Below are positions 10,961-23,635 of a DNA stretch of 64,000 bases, one piece after another. A program made the translations under genes and the position numbers. The stretch is taken from contig NC_053039.3 of the NCBI RefSeq assembly GCF_002575655.3, positions 222,785,622-222,849,621 on the forward strand, in the 5' to 3' direction. The notes under the pieces were generated by a model, which made no database searches, was not told the origin of the DNA, and was given only the letters and a program-made list of their open reading frames with translations. Position 1 is the stretch's first letter; the number at the start of each line of letters is the position of its first letter. Origin of the DNA: Aegilops tauschii subsp. strangulata. Taxonomy: Eukaryota > Streptophyta > Magnoliopsida > Poales > Poaceae.

Positions 10961-11020
10961 CGTGTTCCTCTTCATAGCCACCTCCAATTCATGAACACTG
11001 GGAGAAATAGGGGCACTTTG
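10961..11020 (+). mobile_element. LTR fragment, right continuation after the solo LTR
   Basis: This continues the host LTR fragment at 8756-9473, which the solo LTR insertion split. Continuity is shown by the TTCTT duplication on both sides. The right limit is uncertain. Confidence 0.4.
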
Positions 11021-11789
11021 GCCCGTGCCCTACATCACACATGGCTCGCGCGTTTGTATAGGGCCTAGCCCTAACAAACGTGACCAGGACCAGGCTCGGT
11101 GGCTACTGCCGGTACTGTGAATAGTTGGATCATGGGATCGACTACGCATGGGTCATGAATGTCCCTCCCCTTGCCAGAAGCATCGAGAGTACAATAGTCG
11201 GGAACAAGACCTCTCGCAATGACTGAGTTTACTTACCCTTGAAGGCATCCAGGCCAAGCCACCCAACGCGTGGCATGTTGGTTTTGCCTCATCAGAGCTA
11301 ATGTGGCACGTTGCGAGCAGGCAGCCTAGGCATTGAAGATGCATCAGTAACCAGGGGTGAGTCATCAGATCGCCTACTGTGGGAGTGACACCTGCACCAG
11401 TGTATGGCGCCACTAGGGCAGAGTGCCACCCTAGGCGTCTGTGACAAGATGGACGTTTGTTCTCAGAAGGTAGAAGAAAACGACACATCATCATGCATTT
11501 AATGCTCATACCTTCCTTAGCAACTAAGCCATTGTGGTACCCCTTGACCTATAAAAGAAGGACCGGGCTATAGAAAACAAGGTTGGACATTTGGTAGAAC
11601 ACTAGTAGGAGCACACAACGCTTCCCGTTCCCGGGAAGGACTTGTAACTCGCCATCCACCAAACATAAACACACACAAAGAGGGAGTAGGGTATTACGCA
11701 ACCATGTGGTCCGAACCTTGGTAAATCATCGTGTCGACTTTGTCCATTTCAATAGTGCTGGTCCCCACCCCGTTCCCCACTCACGAATC
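11021..11789 (+). mobile_element. Fragment of another LTR (Gypsy-like) with a TATA box
   Basis: It has an LTR-like layout without coding sequence. CCTATAAAAG at 11548-11557 is followed by a leader with AACGCTTCCCGTTCCCGGGA, then GTAGGGTATTACGC and GGTAAATCATCGTGTC near 11690-11735. The last two strings are typical of U5 regions of grass Gypsy LTRs. Neither end is clear. Confidence 0.45.
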
Positions 11790-12453
11790 AGCAAAAGGGT
11801 GTCTCCAGTGCGTGGCTTCACGCGTGTGGTCTACGCACGCCCACTGACATCTGGAAGGACAGATGGATACATGAGTCATGGTCGGAGAAATCGCCCCTTC
11901 CATCTTAGACATGGTCAGCACTCGGGCTCATAACACCAGGACGGTCTAGCAAGCTTTGACAGATAATGCTTGGTCCCATGATGTGCAAGGCGACATATCC
12001 TTTCTTGCGCACATACAAGTGGCCAACCTATGTCTCATGATTAACGCAGTACTGCGCAACGAGCTCCTGCCTGATCAGTTCCTCTGGCTAGCGGATGTGT
12101 CCGACAAATACATGACGAAGAGAGTCTATCACCGGTTGTGCATGGGGTTCTTGTGATCATCCACGGCGGTTTGCATATGGAGAAGCTGGGCACTGTTGCG
12201 TTGCAAGATCTTCACATGGCTCATGGTGCAATATCGGCTCTGGACATCGGACAGGCGTGCCAGGCATGGGCTTCAGGATGAGCCTTCTGCCTGCTTCACC
12301 TGCTTGTAGGACAAGGAACGTCCGCTCAAGAGGTTTGGCATCGATGCTTTGATGCCCTGCAGATCAACATCGTGCCTCCCTCCCAATTAAACACATTCAA
12401 AGGACTGGTGGCTCGACAAGAGGAGGGGCTTCTCTGGCAGAGTTGTGCGAGGC
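11790..12453 (+). pseudogene. Second LINE reverse-transcriptase C-terminal remnant
   Basis: Near 11846 the sequence reads DIWKDRWIHESWSEKSPL, matching the conserved W-x-D-x-W region of plant LINE polyproteins. Near 12175 it reads IWRSWALLRCKIFTWLMVQ and then TSDRRARHGLQDEPSACFTC, the start of the zf-RVT zinc-binding domain. The pieces are in different frames and a stop follows the zinc-binding Cys pair, so the copy is decayed. It is cut at 12453 where the LTR of element B begins, meaning element B landed in this LINE. It is not closely similar to the LINE at 1-733. Confidence 0.65.
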
Positions 12454-14042
12454 TGAAAGGATCGAGAAGAGGTGTCTAGAGGGGGGTGATTAGACCCTCA
12501 ACAAAGAAAAGTAGCAGTTTTTAAGTTCTTTAAGTTAAGGTGGAGTTTTAGCACAAGTTTAAACATTCACAATACATTTCAAGCAAGCATGGCAAGAGTA
12601 TATGAGCAGCAGAAAGTAAAGCATGCAAGTTGCAAGAAAGTAAAGGGATGGGATTGGAGTGTGCAAACGCAATTTGAGACATGGAGATTTTTAGCGTGGT
12701 TCCGATAGGTGGTGCTATCGTACATCCACGTTGGTGGAGACTTCAACCCACGAAGGGTAACGGTTGCGTGAGTCCATGGATGGCTCCACCCACGAAGGGT
12801 CCACGAAGAAGCAACCTTGTCTATCCCACCATGGCCATCGCCCACGAAGGACTTGCCTCACTTGGGTAGATCTTCACAAAGTAGGTGATCTCCTTGCCCT
12901 TACAAACTCCTTGGCTCAACTCAACAATCTTGACGGAGGCTCCCAAGTGACACCTAACCAATCTAGGAGACACCACTCTCCAAAAGGTAATAGATAGTGT
13001 GCTGATGATTAACTCCTTGCTCTTGTGCTTCAAATGATAGTCTCCCCAACACTCAACTCTCTCTCACAAATTTGGATATGGTGGAAAGATGATTTGAGTG
13101 GAAAGCAACTTGGGGAAGGCTAGAGATCAAGATTCTTGTGGTTGGATTGGAATATCTTGGTCTCAACACATGAGTAGGTGGTTCTCTCTCAGAAAATGAA
13201 TGTTGGAAGTGTAGGCATGTTCTGATGGCTCTCTCCACGAATGGAGGATGGGTGGAGGGGTATATATAGCCTCCACACAAAATCTAGCAGTTACACACAA
13301 TTTACTAAACTCGGTGGGACCGAATCGTGAAACTCGGTCAGACCGGGTTCAAAATGTGAATGTTAGAGTTTTCAGTGGAACCGACATGATCAACATGGTG
13401 GGACCGATGTGCTAGGGTTAGGGTAAAACCTCAACTCGGTTTGACCGATTACACAAACTCGGTGAGACCGATTTTGATAATGAGCAAACAAAGAGTTGGT
13501 CAAGCAAACTCAGTGGGACCGATTGCATATCTCGGTGGGACCGAAATAATTGCAACAGGCAATCAGAGAGTTTGCAAGCCCATCTCGGTGAGACCGAGAT
13601 CCCATCGGTGAGATCGAACTGATTAGGGCTTCTGGCAGTGGCTATGTCAAGTGAACTCGGTGGCGCCGGATAGATCAAATCGGTGGGGCCGAGTTTGACT
13701 TTAGGTTTAGGACATATGTGGAAATGAGAAAGTGGTTGAGGGCTTTGTTGCATATCACTAAGCACTTTGAGCAAGTAAGCCATGAAGCAACACCTCATCC
13801 CCTTTTAATAGTATTGGCTTTTCCTACGGTCTCAATGTGATCTTGGATCACTAAAATGAAAATGTAGAGTCTTGAGCTTTTACCAATATGTGTCCTTAGC
13901 ATCTTGAAGGGGTTCCACATCCTCTTGTCCATGCCAATCCACTGTTGAACTTATCTGAAATACACTAGATAAAAATATTTGTCCAACAAGAGATATGTTG
14001 ACATTAATTACCAAAATCACCCAGGGAGCACTTGTGCTTTCA
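12454..14042 (-). repeat. 3' LTR of element B
   Basis: The minus-strand LTR is about 1.59 kb, starting TGAAAGCACAAGTGCTCCC at 14042 and ending CGATCCTTTCA at 12454. TCGGT-type pseudo-palindromes are dense at 13310-13695, and a TATA box is at 13261-13268 (minus strand). The same internal landmarks as the element A LTR are recognisable throughout, such as the TCAAATCATC part near 13090. Confidence 0.8.
13310..13695 (-). promoter_or_regulatory. U3 motif array of element B LTR
   Basis: Repeated TCGGTnnnACCGA-type pseudo-palindromes (for example near 13312, 13335, 13386, 13437, 13458, 13510, 13531, 13583 and 13655) lie upstream of the minus-strand TATA at 13268-13261. They match the array in element A. 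Confidence 0.65.
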
Positions 14043-15157
14043 GTCTCCCCCTTTTTGGTAATTGATGACAACATACATCAAAGCTTTAGATAAAGATATT
14101 AAGAATAACAAGTAAAGCTTTGGAAGGACATGTAACATGCATAGGCTCCCCCTACATGTATGAAATCATGTGAATATGGAATGTAAGAGCATGTGAATGC
14201 ATAAGCATGTCAGAGCAAGCAATGAGTTACATGTATCTTGGCTATATGCATCAGAGCAAATGATGTGAATATAGGAAATGTACCTCCATGTTCATGATTC
14301 CTTCTTGCAAACAATATGTACAGTAGCAAGAAATCATCATGCACATGAATGTGATGCATATACTTACTTTGTGGTCTTGAGCTGGCTTTGGAGGAGGTGA
14401 ACTTGAGAAAACAGGGTTAGATAACACAAGAACACCTACTAAACAATGCAAGAACAGGAAACCACAAGAGTACCAAGATTGGGATGACATGTAGAGGGTG
14501 AGTACTAGGTACCCTATTTGGATATAGACATGTCCCCAAAGAGTAAATATATGCAATGAATTCGAAGATTTTCTTCCCTTAAGTGTCTTTCTCCCCCTGA
14601 ATCTTATATTGGATAATGGGAGAAGATATGGTAAAAGAAAATCAAAGCAAAAAACAATCATAATCAAACATAACACATACTAACATGTCTTTCCCCTCTT
14701 GAAGACATGTGACTTCTCTCCTCTATGGATAATAAGAATCTAGAGAAGCTTAGGGTGTGCATTCTCTCTTATGTGATAAGCTTTGATGTGCTCTCTCTCC
14801 CCCTTTGACATCAATTTCCAAGAAGGGATCTTCTGGAGCATGAGTCAAGTAGGTTTGGTCCTTGAGTCACTTTGCAAAGCAACATGTAATATAAGATGCT
14901 GGTATCGAGTGGAGCTAGAACAAATATGCATGACGCAAATGGCAAAGTGTTTTCTCAGCATTGAAATCAATAACACCAAGTCTTTTGCTTCGATGGCACC
15001 AAGGTGTTTCAGTTTAGCCGAAAGAAACAAACCAGTGAGGCCGAATTCAACTTAGAGAGAAAACAATAGTCATCCCAACTCACTTAGGCAAATAATATCG
15101 CACAAAGATTTGCAGGGAATTAACTGAAAGATTTGCAACGAATTGGATGCAGGGAAT
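14043..15157 (-). other. Element B 3' internal untranslated region and PPT
   Basis: The minus strand ends in CCAAAAAGGGGGAGAC directly before the LTR, which is the polypurine tract at 14043-14058. The rest is AT-rich, with more purine-rich GGGGGAG islands near 14140, 14590 and 14800 and no supportable ORF. The stretch corresponds to the part after the accessory ORF in element A. Confidence 0.6.
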
Positions 15158-16235
15158 TGATAACCCACAATTATAGGGGATCGCAACAGTTTTCGAGGGT
15201 AGAGTATTCAACCCAAATTTATTGATTCAACACAAGGGGAGCCAAAGAATATCCTCAAGTATTAGCAGTTGAGTTGTCAATTCAACCACACCTGGATAAC
15301 TTAATATCTGCAGCAAAGTATTTAGTAGCAAAGTAGTATGGAAGTAACGGTAACGGTGGCAAAAGTAATAGTAGTAGTTTTGTAGTAATTGTAACAGTGG
15401 CAACGGAAAAGTAACTAAGCAAAGAGCAACATGTGAAAAGCTCGTAGGCATTGGATCAGTGATGGATAATTATGTCGGATGCGATTCCTCATGCAATAGT
15501 TATAACATAGGGTGACACAGAACTAGCTCCAGTTCATCAATGTAATGTAGGCATGTATTCCGAATATAGTCATACGTGCTAATGGAAAAGAACTTGCATG
15601 ACATCTTTTGTCCTACCCTCCCGTGGCAGCGGGGTCCTATGGGAAACTAAGGGATATTAAGGCCTCCTTTTAATAGAGTACCGGACCAAAGCATTAACAC
15701 TTAGTGAATACATGAACTCCTCAAACTACGGTCATCACCGGTAAGTATCCCAATTATTGTCACTTCGGGGTTAACGGATCATAACACATAATAGGTGACT
15801 ATAGAGTTGCAAGATAGGATGAAGAACTCACATATATTCATGAAAAAATAATAGGTTCAGATCTGAAATCATGGCACTCGGGCCCTAGTGACAAGCATTA
15901 AGCATAGCAAAGTCATAGCAATATCAATCTCAGAACATAGTGGATACTAGGGATCAAACCCTAACAAACCTAACTCGATTACATGGTAAATCTCATCCAA
16001 CCCATCACCGTCCAGTAAGCCTACGATGGAATTACTCACGCACGGCGGTGAGCATCATGAAATTGGTGATGGAGGAAGGTTGATGATGACGCCGGCGACG
16101 AATTCCCCTCTCCGGAGCCCCGAACGGACTCCAGATCAGCCCTCCCGAGAGAGATTAGGGCTTGGCGGCGGCTCCGTATCGTAAAAAGCGATGAATCCTT
16201 CTCTCTGATTTTTTTCTCCCCAAACGTGAATATAT
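15158..16235 (-). repeat. Element C 3' LTR, distal part
   Basis: It starts on the plus strand with TGATAACCCACAATTATAGG and runs to the TATAT target of element D. It pairs with 35881-36205 to give an LTR of about 1.4 kb. The first 398 bases match the 5' LTR fragment at 53652-54049. Confidence 0.88.
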
Positions 16236-16971
16236 TGTGACGCCGGGATAATGAAGCTACAGTAAACCCTTGTTAATGGTGCCACGTCATCACATTACTG
16301 TTGCTAATCCTCACTTGATCCAAATCACTTTTCATATTCAAATTCAAATTTGTCGAACAGGAAAATTAAAATGTCCAAAGTGTGGCAAATAATCCCAGGA
16401 TATTTGTCATGTTGAAACAACATTTTTATAATGTGTTTAAATGCTCTGAAATGAATAAAACAGGGGCTAGCTGTTTAATTTATAAAACTAGAAAAAGAAA
16501 AGGAAATAAAAAAACCCTTCCCCCGGGGCCATTTGGCCCATTTGGCCGAAACGGCCAGCCAGCCCATCTGGCCCACTCAAACCCCCGGGTCGCCTTCCAC
16601 CCCTGTTCCACCGACCCAGCGCACGCCCGAGCGCGCCCCGCCGGACCGCCTCGCTGTCCCCGTCGACAAGGGGATAAGGGAGACAACGAGGCCGACCCCT
16701 TGGGCTCCCCCCTGCCACTCCACTCGTCCCACTCCCTCTGGACGCTCCCTCTCCCTGGTTGCCCTCTCTCTCTCGCGCGAGATCCCACCTCATCCAACGC
16801 CATTGCCGTCGCCCCACCTCGCACCACCGCGGCGACCGCCTCCCCTGCACCCCTCCAGCAAGCCCAGCCGGTCCATCGTCGGCTCCTACGATGGCCACGG
16901 CCACCAGCTCGCGCCAGGAGTCCCTGCCTCGTCGGGTCCGCGTCACTTTCAACCTCTGCACCCGTGGCGAT
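16236..16971 (+). repeat. Element D 5' LTR, left part
   Basis: It matches 31914-32659 closely. It begins TGTGACGCCGGGATAATGAAG and turns GC-rich after 16520. It is cut by element E after GCGAT. Confidence 0.9.
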
Positions 16972-18551
16972 TGATACGTCTCCAACGTATCTATAGTTTT
17001 TGATTGCTCCATGCTATATTATCTACTGTTTTGGACAATATTGGGCTTTATTATCCACTTTTATATTATTTTTTGGACTAACCTATTAACCGGAGGCCCA
17101 ACCCAGAATTGCTGCTTTCTGCCTATTTCAGAGTTTCACAGAAAAAGAATATCAAACGGAGTCCAAACGGAATGAAACCTTCGGGAGCGTGATTTTTGGA
17201 ACGAACATGGTCCAGGAGACTTGGACCCTATGTAAGAGAAGCTTCCAGGAGGCCACGAGGTAGGGGGCGCCCCCCCCAGGGCGTGCCCTCCACCCTCGTG
17301 GGCCCCATGTTGCTCCACCGACGTACTTCTTCCTCCTATATATACCTACGTACCCCCAAACGATCAGATACGGAGCCAAAAACCTAATTCCACCGTCGCA
17401 ACCTTCTGTACCCACGAGATCCCATCTTGGGGCCTGTTCCGGAGCTCCGCCGGAGGGGGCATCCATCACGGAGGGCTTCTACATCAACACCATAGCCTCT
17501 CCGATGAAGTGTGAGTAGTTTACCTCAGACCTTTGGGTCCATAGTTAGTAGCTAGATGGTTTCTTCTCTCTTTTTGGATCTCAATACAATGTTCTCCCCC
17601 TCTCTCGTGGAGATCTATTCGATGTAATCTTCTTTTTGCGGTGTGTTTGTTGAGACGAATGAATTGTGGGTTTATGATCAAGATTATCTATGAACAATAT
17701 TTGAATCTTCTCTGAATTCTTTTATGTATGATTGGTTATCTTTGCAAGTCTCTTCGAATTATCAGTTTGGTTTGGCCTACTAGATTGATCTTTCTTGCAA
17801 TGGAAGAAGTGCTTAGCTTTGGGTTCAATCTTGCGGTGTCCTTTCCGAGTGACAGTAGGGGCAGCAAGGCACGTATTGTATTGTTGCCATCGAGGATAAC
17901 AAGATGGGGTATTTATCATATTGCATGAATTTATTCCTCTACATCATGTCATCTTGCTTAAGGCGTTACTCTGTTTTCATGAACTTAATACTCTAGATGC
18001 ATGCTGGATAGCGGTCGATGAGTGGAGTAATAGTAGTAGATGCAGGCAGGAGTCGGTCTACTTGTTTCGGACGTGATGCCTATATACATGATCATTCCTA
18101 GATATTCTCATAACTATGCTTAATTCTGTCAATTGCTCAAGAGTAATTCGTTCACCCACCGTAAAATACTTATGCTCTTGAGAGAAGCCACTAGTGAAAT
18201 CTATGGCCCCGGGGTCTATCTTCATCATATTAATCTTCCAACACTTTGTTATTGCCTTTGTTTTTACTTTGCTTTTATTTTACTTTGCATCTTTATCATA
18301 AAAATACCAAAATATTATCCTATCATATCTATCAGATCTCACTCTCGTAAGTGACCGTGAAGGGATTGACAACCCCTTATCGCGTTGGTTGCGAGGATTT
18401 ATTTGTATTGTGCAGGTGCGAGGGACTCGCGCGTAGCCTCCTACTGGATTGATACCTTGGTTCTCAAAAACTAAGGGAAATACTTACGCTACTTTGCTGC
18501 ATCACCCTTTCCTCTTCAAGGGAAAACCAACGCAGTGCTCAAGAGGTAGCA
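16972..18551 (+). repeat. Element E 5' LTR
   Basis: TGATACGTCTCCAACGTATC at the start, CAAGAGGTAGCA at the end. U3 holds an inverted arrangement CCACGAGG...GGGGGCGC...CCTCGTGG (about 17252-17302) upstream of a TATATATA box at 17337-17344. Confidence 0.92.
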
Positions 18552-18562
18552 AGAAGGATTTC

Positions 18563-18580
18563 TGGCGCCGTTGCCGGGGA
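18563..18580 (+). promoter_or_regulatory. Element E primer-binding site (tRNA-Asp type)
   Basis: TGGCGCCGTTGCCGGGGA lies 11 bases after the LTR end. This string is the usual Asp-tRNA-complementary PBS of many plant Gypsy elements. Confidence 0.8.
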
Positions 18581-18773
18581 GGTCTACGCGAAAGTCAACA
18601 TACCAAGTACCCATCACAATCCCTTATCTCCCGCATTACATTATTTGCCATTTGCCTCTCGTTTTCCTCTCCCCCACTTCACCCTTGCCGTTTTATTCGC
18701 CCTCTCTTTTCCCGTTCGCCTCTTTTTTGTTTGCTTTTTGTTTGCTCATGTGTTGGATTGCTTGTTTGTCACG

Positions 18774-20855
18774 ATGGCTCAAGATAATACCAAATTATGT
18801 GACTTTACCAATACCAACAATAATGATTTCCTCAGCACTCCGATTGCTCCTCTTACCAATACTGAATCTTGTGAAATCAATGCTGCTTTGTTGAATCTTG
18901 TCATGAAAGATCAGTTCGCCGGCCTTCCTAGTGAAGATGCCGCTACTCATCTAAATAGCTTCGTTGATTTGTGTGATATGCAAAAGAAGAAAGATGTTGA
19001 TAATGATATTGTTAAACTGAAGCTATTTCCTTTTTCGCTTAGAGATCGTGCTAAAGCTTGGTTTTCGTCTTTGCCTAAAAATAGTATTGATTCTTGGAAC
19101 AAGTGCAAAGATGCCTTTACCTCTAAGTATTTTCCTCCCGCTAAGATCATCTCTCTTAGAAATGATATTATGAATTTTAAGCAACTTGATAATGAACATG
19201 TTGCACAAGCTTGGGAGAGGATGAAATTAATGACACGTAATTGCCCTACTCATGGTTTGAATTTGTGGATGATTATACAAAAAATTTATGCTGGATTGAA
19301 TTTTGCTTCTAGAAATCTTTTAGATTCGGCCGCGGGAGGCACTTTTATGGAAATCACTTTAGGAGAAGCTACTAAACTCCTAGATAATATTGTGGTTAAT
19401 TATTCTCAATGGCACACTGAAAGATCTACTAATAAAAAAGTGAATGCGATAGAAGAAACTAATGTTTTGAGTGGAAAGATGGATGAACTTATGAAATTAT
19501 TTGCTAGTAAGAGTGTTTCTTCTGATCCTAATGATATTCCCTTGTCTACTTTGATTGAGAATAATAATGAATCTATGGATGTGAATTTTGTTGGTTGGAA
19601 TAATTTTGGTAACAACGCGTATAGAGGAAACTTTAATCCTAGGCCTTAACCTAGTAATTCCTCTAATAATTATGGTAATTCCTACAAAAACTCTTATGGA
19701 AATTTTAATAAGATGCCTTCTGAATTTGAGACTAGTGTTAAAGAGTTTATGAGTTTGCAAAAGAATTTTAATGCTTTGCTTGAAGAGAAATTGCTTAAAG
19801 TTGATGAATTGGCTAGGAACGTTCATAGAATTTCTCTTGATGTTGATTCTTTAAAGCTTAGATCTATTCCTCCTAAGCATGATATCAATGAGTCTCTCAA
19901 AGCCATGAGAATTTCCATTGATGAGTGCAAAGAAAGAACCGCTAGGATGCGTGCAAAGAAAGATTGCTTTATGAAAGCGTGTTCTTCAAATTTCTATGAA
20001 AATAAAGATGAAGATCTAAAAGTTATTGATGTGTCCCCTATTAAATCTTTGTTTTGCAATATGAATCTTGATAATGATGGGACTGAATATGATCCACCTT
20101 TACCTAGAAGGCGTTCCAAAAATTCGGAGTTTTTAGATCTTGATGCTAAAATTGATAAAAGTGGGATTGAAGAAATCAAAACCCTAGATGTTGCTAAACC
20201 CACTATTTTGGATTTCAAGGAATTTAATTATGAAAATTGCTCTTTGATTGGTTGTATTTCCTTGTTGCAATCCATGCTAAATTCTCCTCATGCTTATAGC
20301 CAAAATAAAGCGTTTACTAAACATATCGTTGATGCCTTGATGCAATCTTATGAAGAAAAGCTTTAGTTGGAAGTTTCTATCCCTAAAAAACTTTATGATG
20401 AGTGGGAACCAACTATTAAAATTAAGATTAAGGATAATGAGTTCTATTCTTTATGTGATTTGGGTGCTAGTGTTCCCACTATTCCCAAAACTTTGTGCGA
20501 TTTGCTAGATTTCCGCGATTTTGATGATTGCTCTCTAAACTTGCACCTTGCGGATTCCACTATTAAGAAACTTATGGGACTAATTAATGATGTTCTTATT
20601 GTTGCGAATAGGAATTATGTGCCCATAGATTTTATCGTTCTTGATATAGATTGCAATCCTTCATGTCCTATTATTCTTGGTAGACCTTTCCTTAGAACGA
20701 TTGGTGCAATTATTGATATGAAGGAAGGGAATATTAGATTCCAATTTCCATTAAAGAAAGGCATGGAACACTTCCCTAGGAAGAAAATAAAATTGCCATA
20801 TGAATCTATCATGAGAGCCACTTATGGATTGCCTACCAAAGATGGCAATACCTAG
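18774..20855 (+). pseudogene. Element E gag-protease polyprotein with two nonsense codons
   Basis: The ATG at 18774 (MAQDNTKLCDF) begins a single frame of 694 codons that ends at 20855. A Retrotrans_gag core is visible at about residues 80-160, with LKLFPFSLRDRAKAWFSSLP, SKYFPPAKI and AQAWERMKLMTRNC. The C-terminal part is an aspartic protease: CDLGASVPTIPKTL near 20454 gives the catalytic Asp, and IILGRPFLRTIGAIID follows near 20672. Stops at 19647-19649 and 20364-20366 lie in the same frame, so the copy is dead by two point changes and shows no frameshift. The gag upstream of the ATG is open but lacks gag features. Gag would form the particle and PR would cleave it. Pol proteins would have to come from another element. 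The lineage looks Athila-like. Confidence 0.85.
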
Positions 20856-23635
20856 ATCTATCCCTGCTTTTATGCCTAGCTAGGGGCGTTAAACGATAGC
20901 GCTTGTTGGGAGGCAACCCAATTTTTTTATTTTTTTTGCTTTTGCTTCTGTTTAGGAATAAATCTTTGATCTAGCCTCTGGTTAGATGTGTTTTTATGTT
21001 TTAATTAGTGTTTGTGCCAAGTTAAACCTATAGGATCTTCTTGGATGATAGTTATTTGATCTTGCTGTAATTTCCAGAAACTTTCTGTTCACGAAAACAA
21101 TTGTTAAAAATCACCAGAACGTGATAAAATACTGATTCCAATTGCTGCTGATCAATAAACAAATTTCCTAGGTCTTCCTATTTTGGTTGATTTTTTGGAG
21201 TTCCAGAAGTTTGCGTTAGTTACAGATTACTACAGACTGTTCTGTTTTTGACAGATTCTGTTTTTCGTGTGTTGTTTGCTTATTTTGATGAACCTATGGC
21301 TAGTAAAATAGTTTATAAACCATAGAGAAGTTGGAATACAGTAGGTTTAACACCAATATAAATAAATAATAAGTTCATTACATTGCCTTGAAGTGGTCTT
21401 TTGTTTTCTTTCGCTAACGGAGCTCACGAGATTTTCTGTTAAGTTTTGTGTTGTGAAGTTTTCAAGTTTTGGGTGAAAGATTTTGATGGTTTATGGAACA
21501 AGGAGTGGAAAGAGCCTAATCTTGGGGATGCCCATGGCACCCCCAAGATAATCTAAGGACACCAAAAAGCCAAAGCTTGGGGATGCCCGGAAGGCATCCC
21601 CTCTTTCGTCTACTTCCATCGGTAACTTTACTTGGAGCTACATTTTTATTCACCACATGATATGTGTTTTGCTTGGAGCGTCTTGTATGATTTGAGTCTT
21701 TGCTTTTTAGTTTACCACAATCATCCTTGCCGTACACACCTTTTGAGAGAGCCATACATGATTTTGAAATTATTAGAATACTCTTTGTGCTTCACTTATA
21801 TATTTTGAGTTATATAGTTTTGCTCTAGTACTTCACTTATATCTTTTAGAGCACGGTGGTGGATTTGTTTTATAGAAACTATTGATCTCTCATGCTTCAC
21901 TTAGATTATTTTGAGAGTCTTAAATAGCATGGTAATTTGCTTACATAATCCTAATATGCTAGGTATTCAAGATTAGTAAAAACTTTCTTATGAGTGTGTT
22001 GAATACTAAGAGAAGTTTGATGCTTGATGATTGTTTTGAGATATGGAGGTAATAATATCAAAGTCGTGCTAGTTGAGTAGTTGTGAATTTGAGAAATGCT
22101 TGTGTTGAAGTTTGCAAGTCCCGTAGCATGCACGTATGGTAAATGTTATGTAACAAATTTGAAACATGAGGTGTTCTTTGATTGTCCTCCTTATGAGTGG
22201 CGGTCGGGGATGAGCGATGGTCTTTTCCTACCAATCTACCCCCCTAGGAGCATGCGCGTAGTGCTTGGTTTTTGATGACTTGTAGATTTTTGCAATAAGT
22301 ATGTGAGTTCTTTATGACTAATGTTGAGTCCATGGATTATACGCAATCTCACCCTTCCATCATTGCTAGCCACTTCGGTACCGTGCATTGCCCTTTCTCA
22401 CATTGAGAGTTGGTGCAAACTTCGCCGGTGCATCCAAACCCCGTGATATGATACGCTCTTTCACACATAAACCTCCTTATATCTTCCTCAAAACAGCCAC
22501 CATACCTACCTATTATGGCATTTCCATAGCCATTCCGAGATATATTGCCATGCAACTTTCCACCATTCCGTTTATCATGACACATTCATCATTGTCATAT
22601 TGCTTAGCATGATCATGTAGTTGACATAGTATATGTGGCAAAGCCACCATTCATAATTCTTTCATACATGTCACTCTTGATTCATTGCATATCCCGGTAT
22701 ACCGCCGGAGGCATTCATATAGAGTCATACTTTGTTCTAGTATCGAGTTGTAATCATTGAGTTGTAAATAAATAGAAGTGTGATGATCATCATTTTCTAG
22801 AGCATTGTCCTAAGTGAGGAATAAAAAAAGAGAGAAAGTCCATCAAAAAGAGAAGGCCCAAAAAAAATGAGAGAAAAAGAGAGAAGGGACAATGCTACTA
22901 TCCTTTGCCACACTTGTGCTTCAAAGTAGCACCATAATCTTCATGATAGAGAGTCTTTTGTTTTGTCACTTTCATATACTAGTGGGAATTTTTCATTATA
23001 GAACTTGGCTGGTATATTCCAACAATGGGCCTCCTCATGTGCCCTAGGTCTTCGTGAGCAAGAAAGTTGGATGCACACCCACTTAGTTTCTTTTGTTGAG
23101 CTTTCATACATTTATATCTCTAGTGCATCCGTTGCATGGCAATCCCTACTCCTTGCATTAACATCAATCGATGGGCATCTCCATAGCTCATTGATTAGCC
23201 TCGTTGATGTGAGACTTTCTCCTTTTTTGTCTTCTCCACATAACCCCCATCATCATATTCTATTCCACCCATAGTGCTATGTCCATGGCTCGCGCTCATA
23301 TATTGCGTGAAGGTTTATAAGTTTGAGATTACTAAAGTATGAAACAATTGTTTGGCTTGTCATCGGGGTTGTGCATGATGAGAGCATTCTTGTGTGACGA
23401 AAATTGAGCATGACTAAACTATATGATTTTGTAGGGATGAACTTTCTTTGGCCATGTTATTTTGAGAACACATAATTGCCTAGTTAGTATGCTTGAAGTA
23501 TTATTATTTTTATGTCAATATGAACTTTTATCTTGAATCTTTCGGATCTGAATATTCATACCACAATTAAGAAGAATTACATTGAAATTATGCCAAGTAG
23601 CACTCCGCATCAAAAATTCTATTTTTATCATTTAC
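20856..23635 (+). other. Element E 3' untranslated region
   Basis: About 2.8 kb without supportable coding sequence. It begins with a GGGCGTTAAACGATAGCGC stretch and a short hairpin (20906-20921). It contains two G-rich hairpins at 21521-21547 and 21579-21601 and a purine-rich stretch near 22810-22890. The last bases reach CATTTACC and then jump into LTR sequence. Confidence 0.7.
21521..21601 (+). other. Pair of G-rich hairpins with PPT-like cores
   Basis: CTTGGGG at 21521 can pair with CCCCAAG at 21541. GGGGATGCC at 21579 pairs perfectly with GGCATCCCC at 21593 (9-bp stem, 5-base loop). Both contain CTTGGGGATGCC, which resembles the TAAGCTTGGGG PPT of this element group. Confidence 0.6.

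Larger units (their letters stand above)
12454..15157 (-). mobile_element. Element B: relative of element A, 3' end, minus strand
   Basis: On the minus strand the order is an internal untranslated part (15157 down to 14043), the PPT, and then the 3' LTR (14042 down to 12454). The LTR is closely similar to that of element A. Element C inserted at 15158, so the rest of B lies beyond the window. No gag or accessory ORF of B is visible here. Confidence 0.75.

Noticed and set aside
16382..17012. Overlapping GC-rich open frames on both strands
   Set aside because: They are inside the element D LTR, repeat at 32060-32837, and are open in several frames at once because of base composition. No domain is visible.
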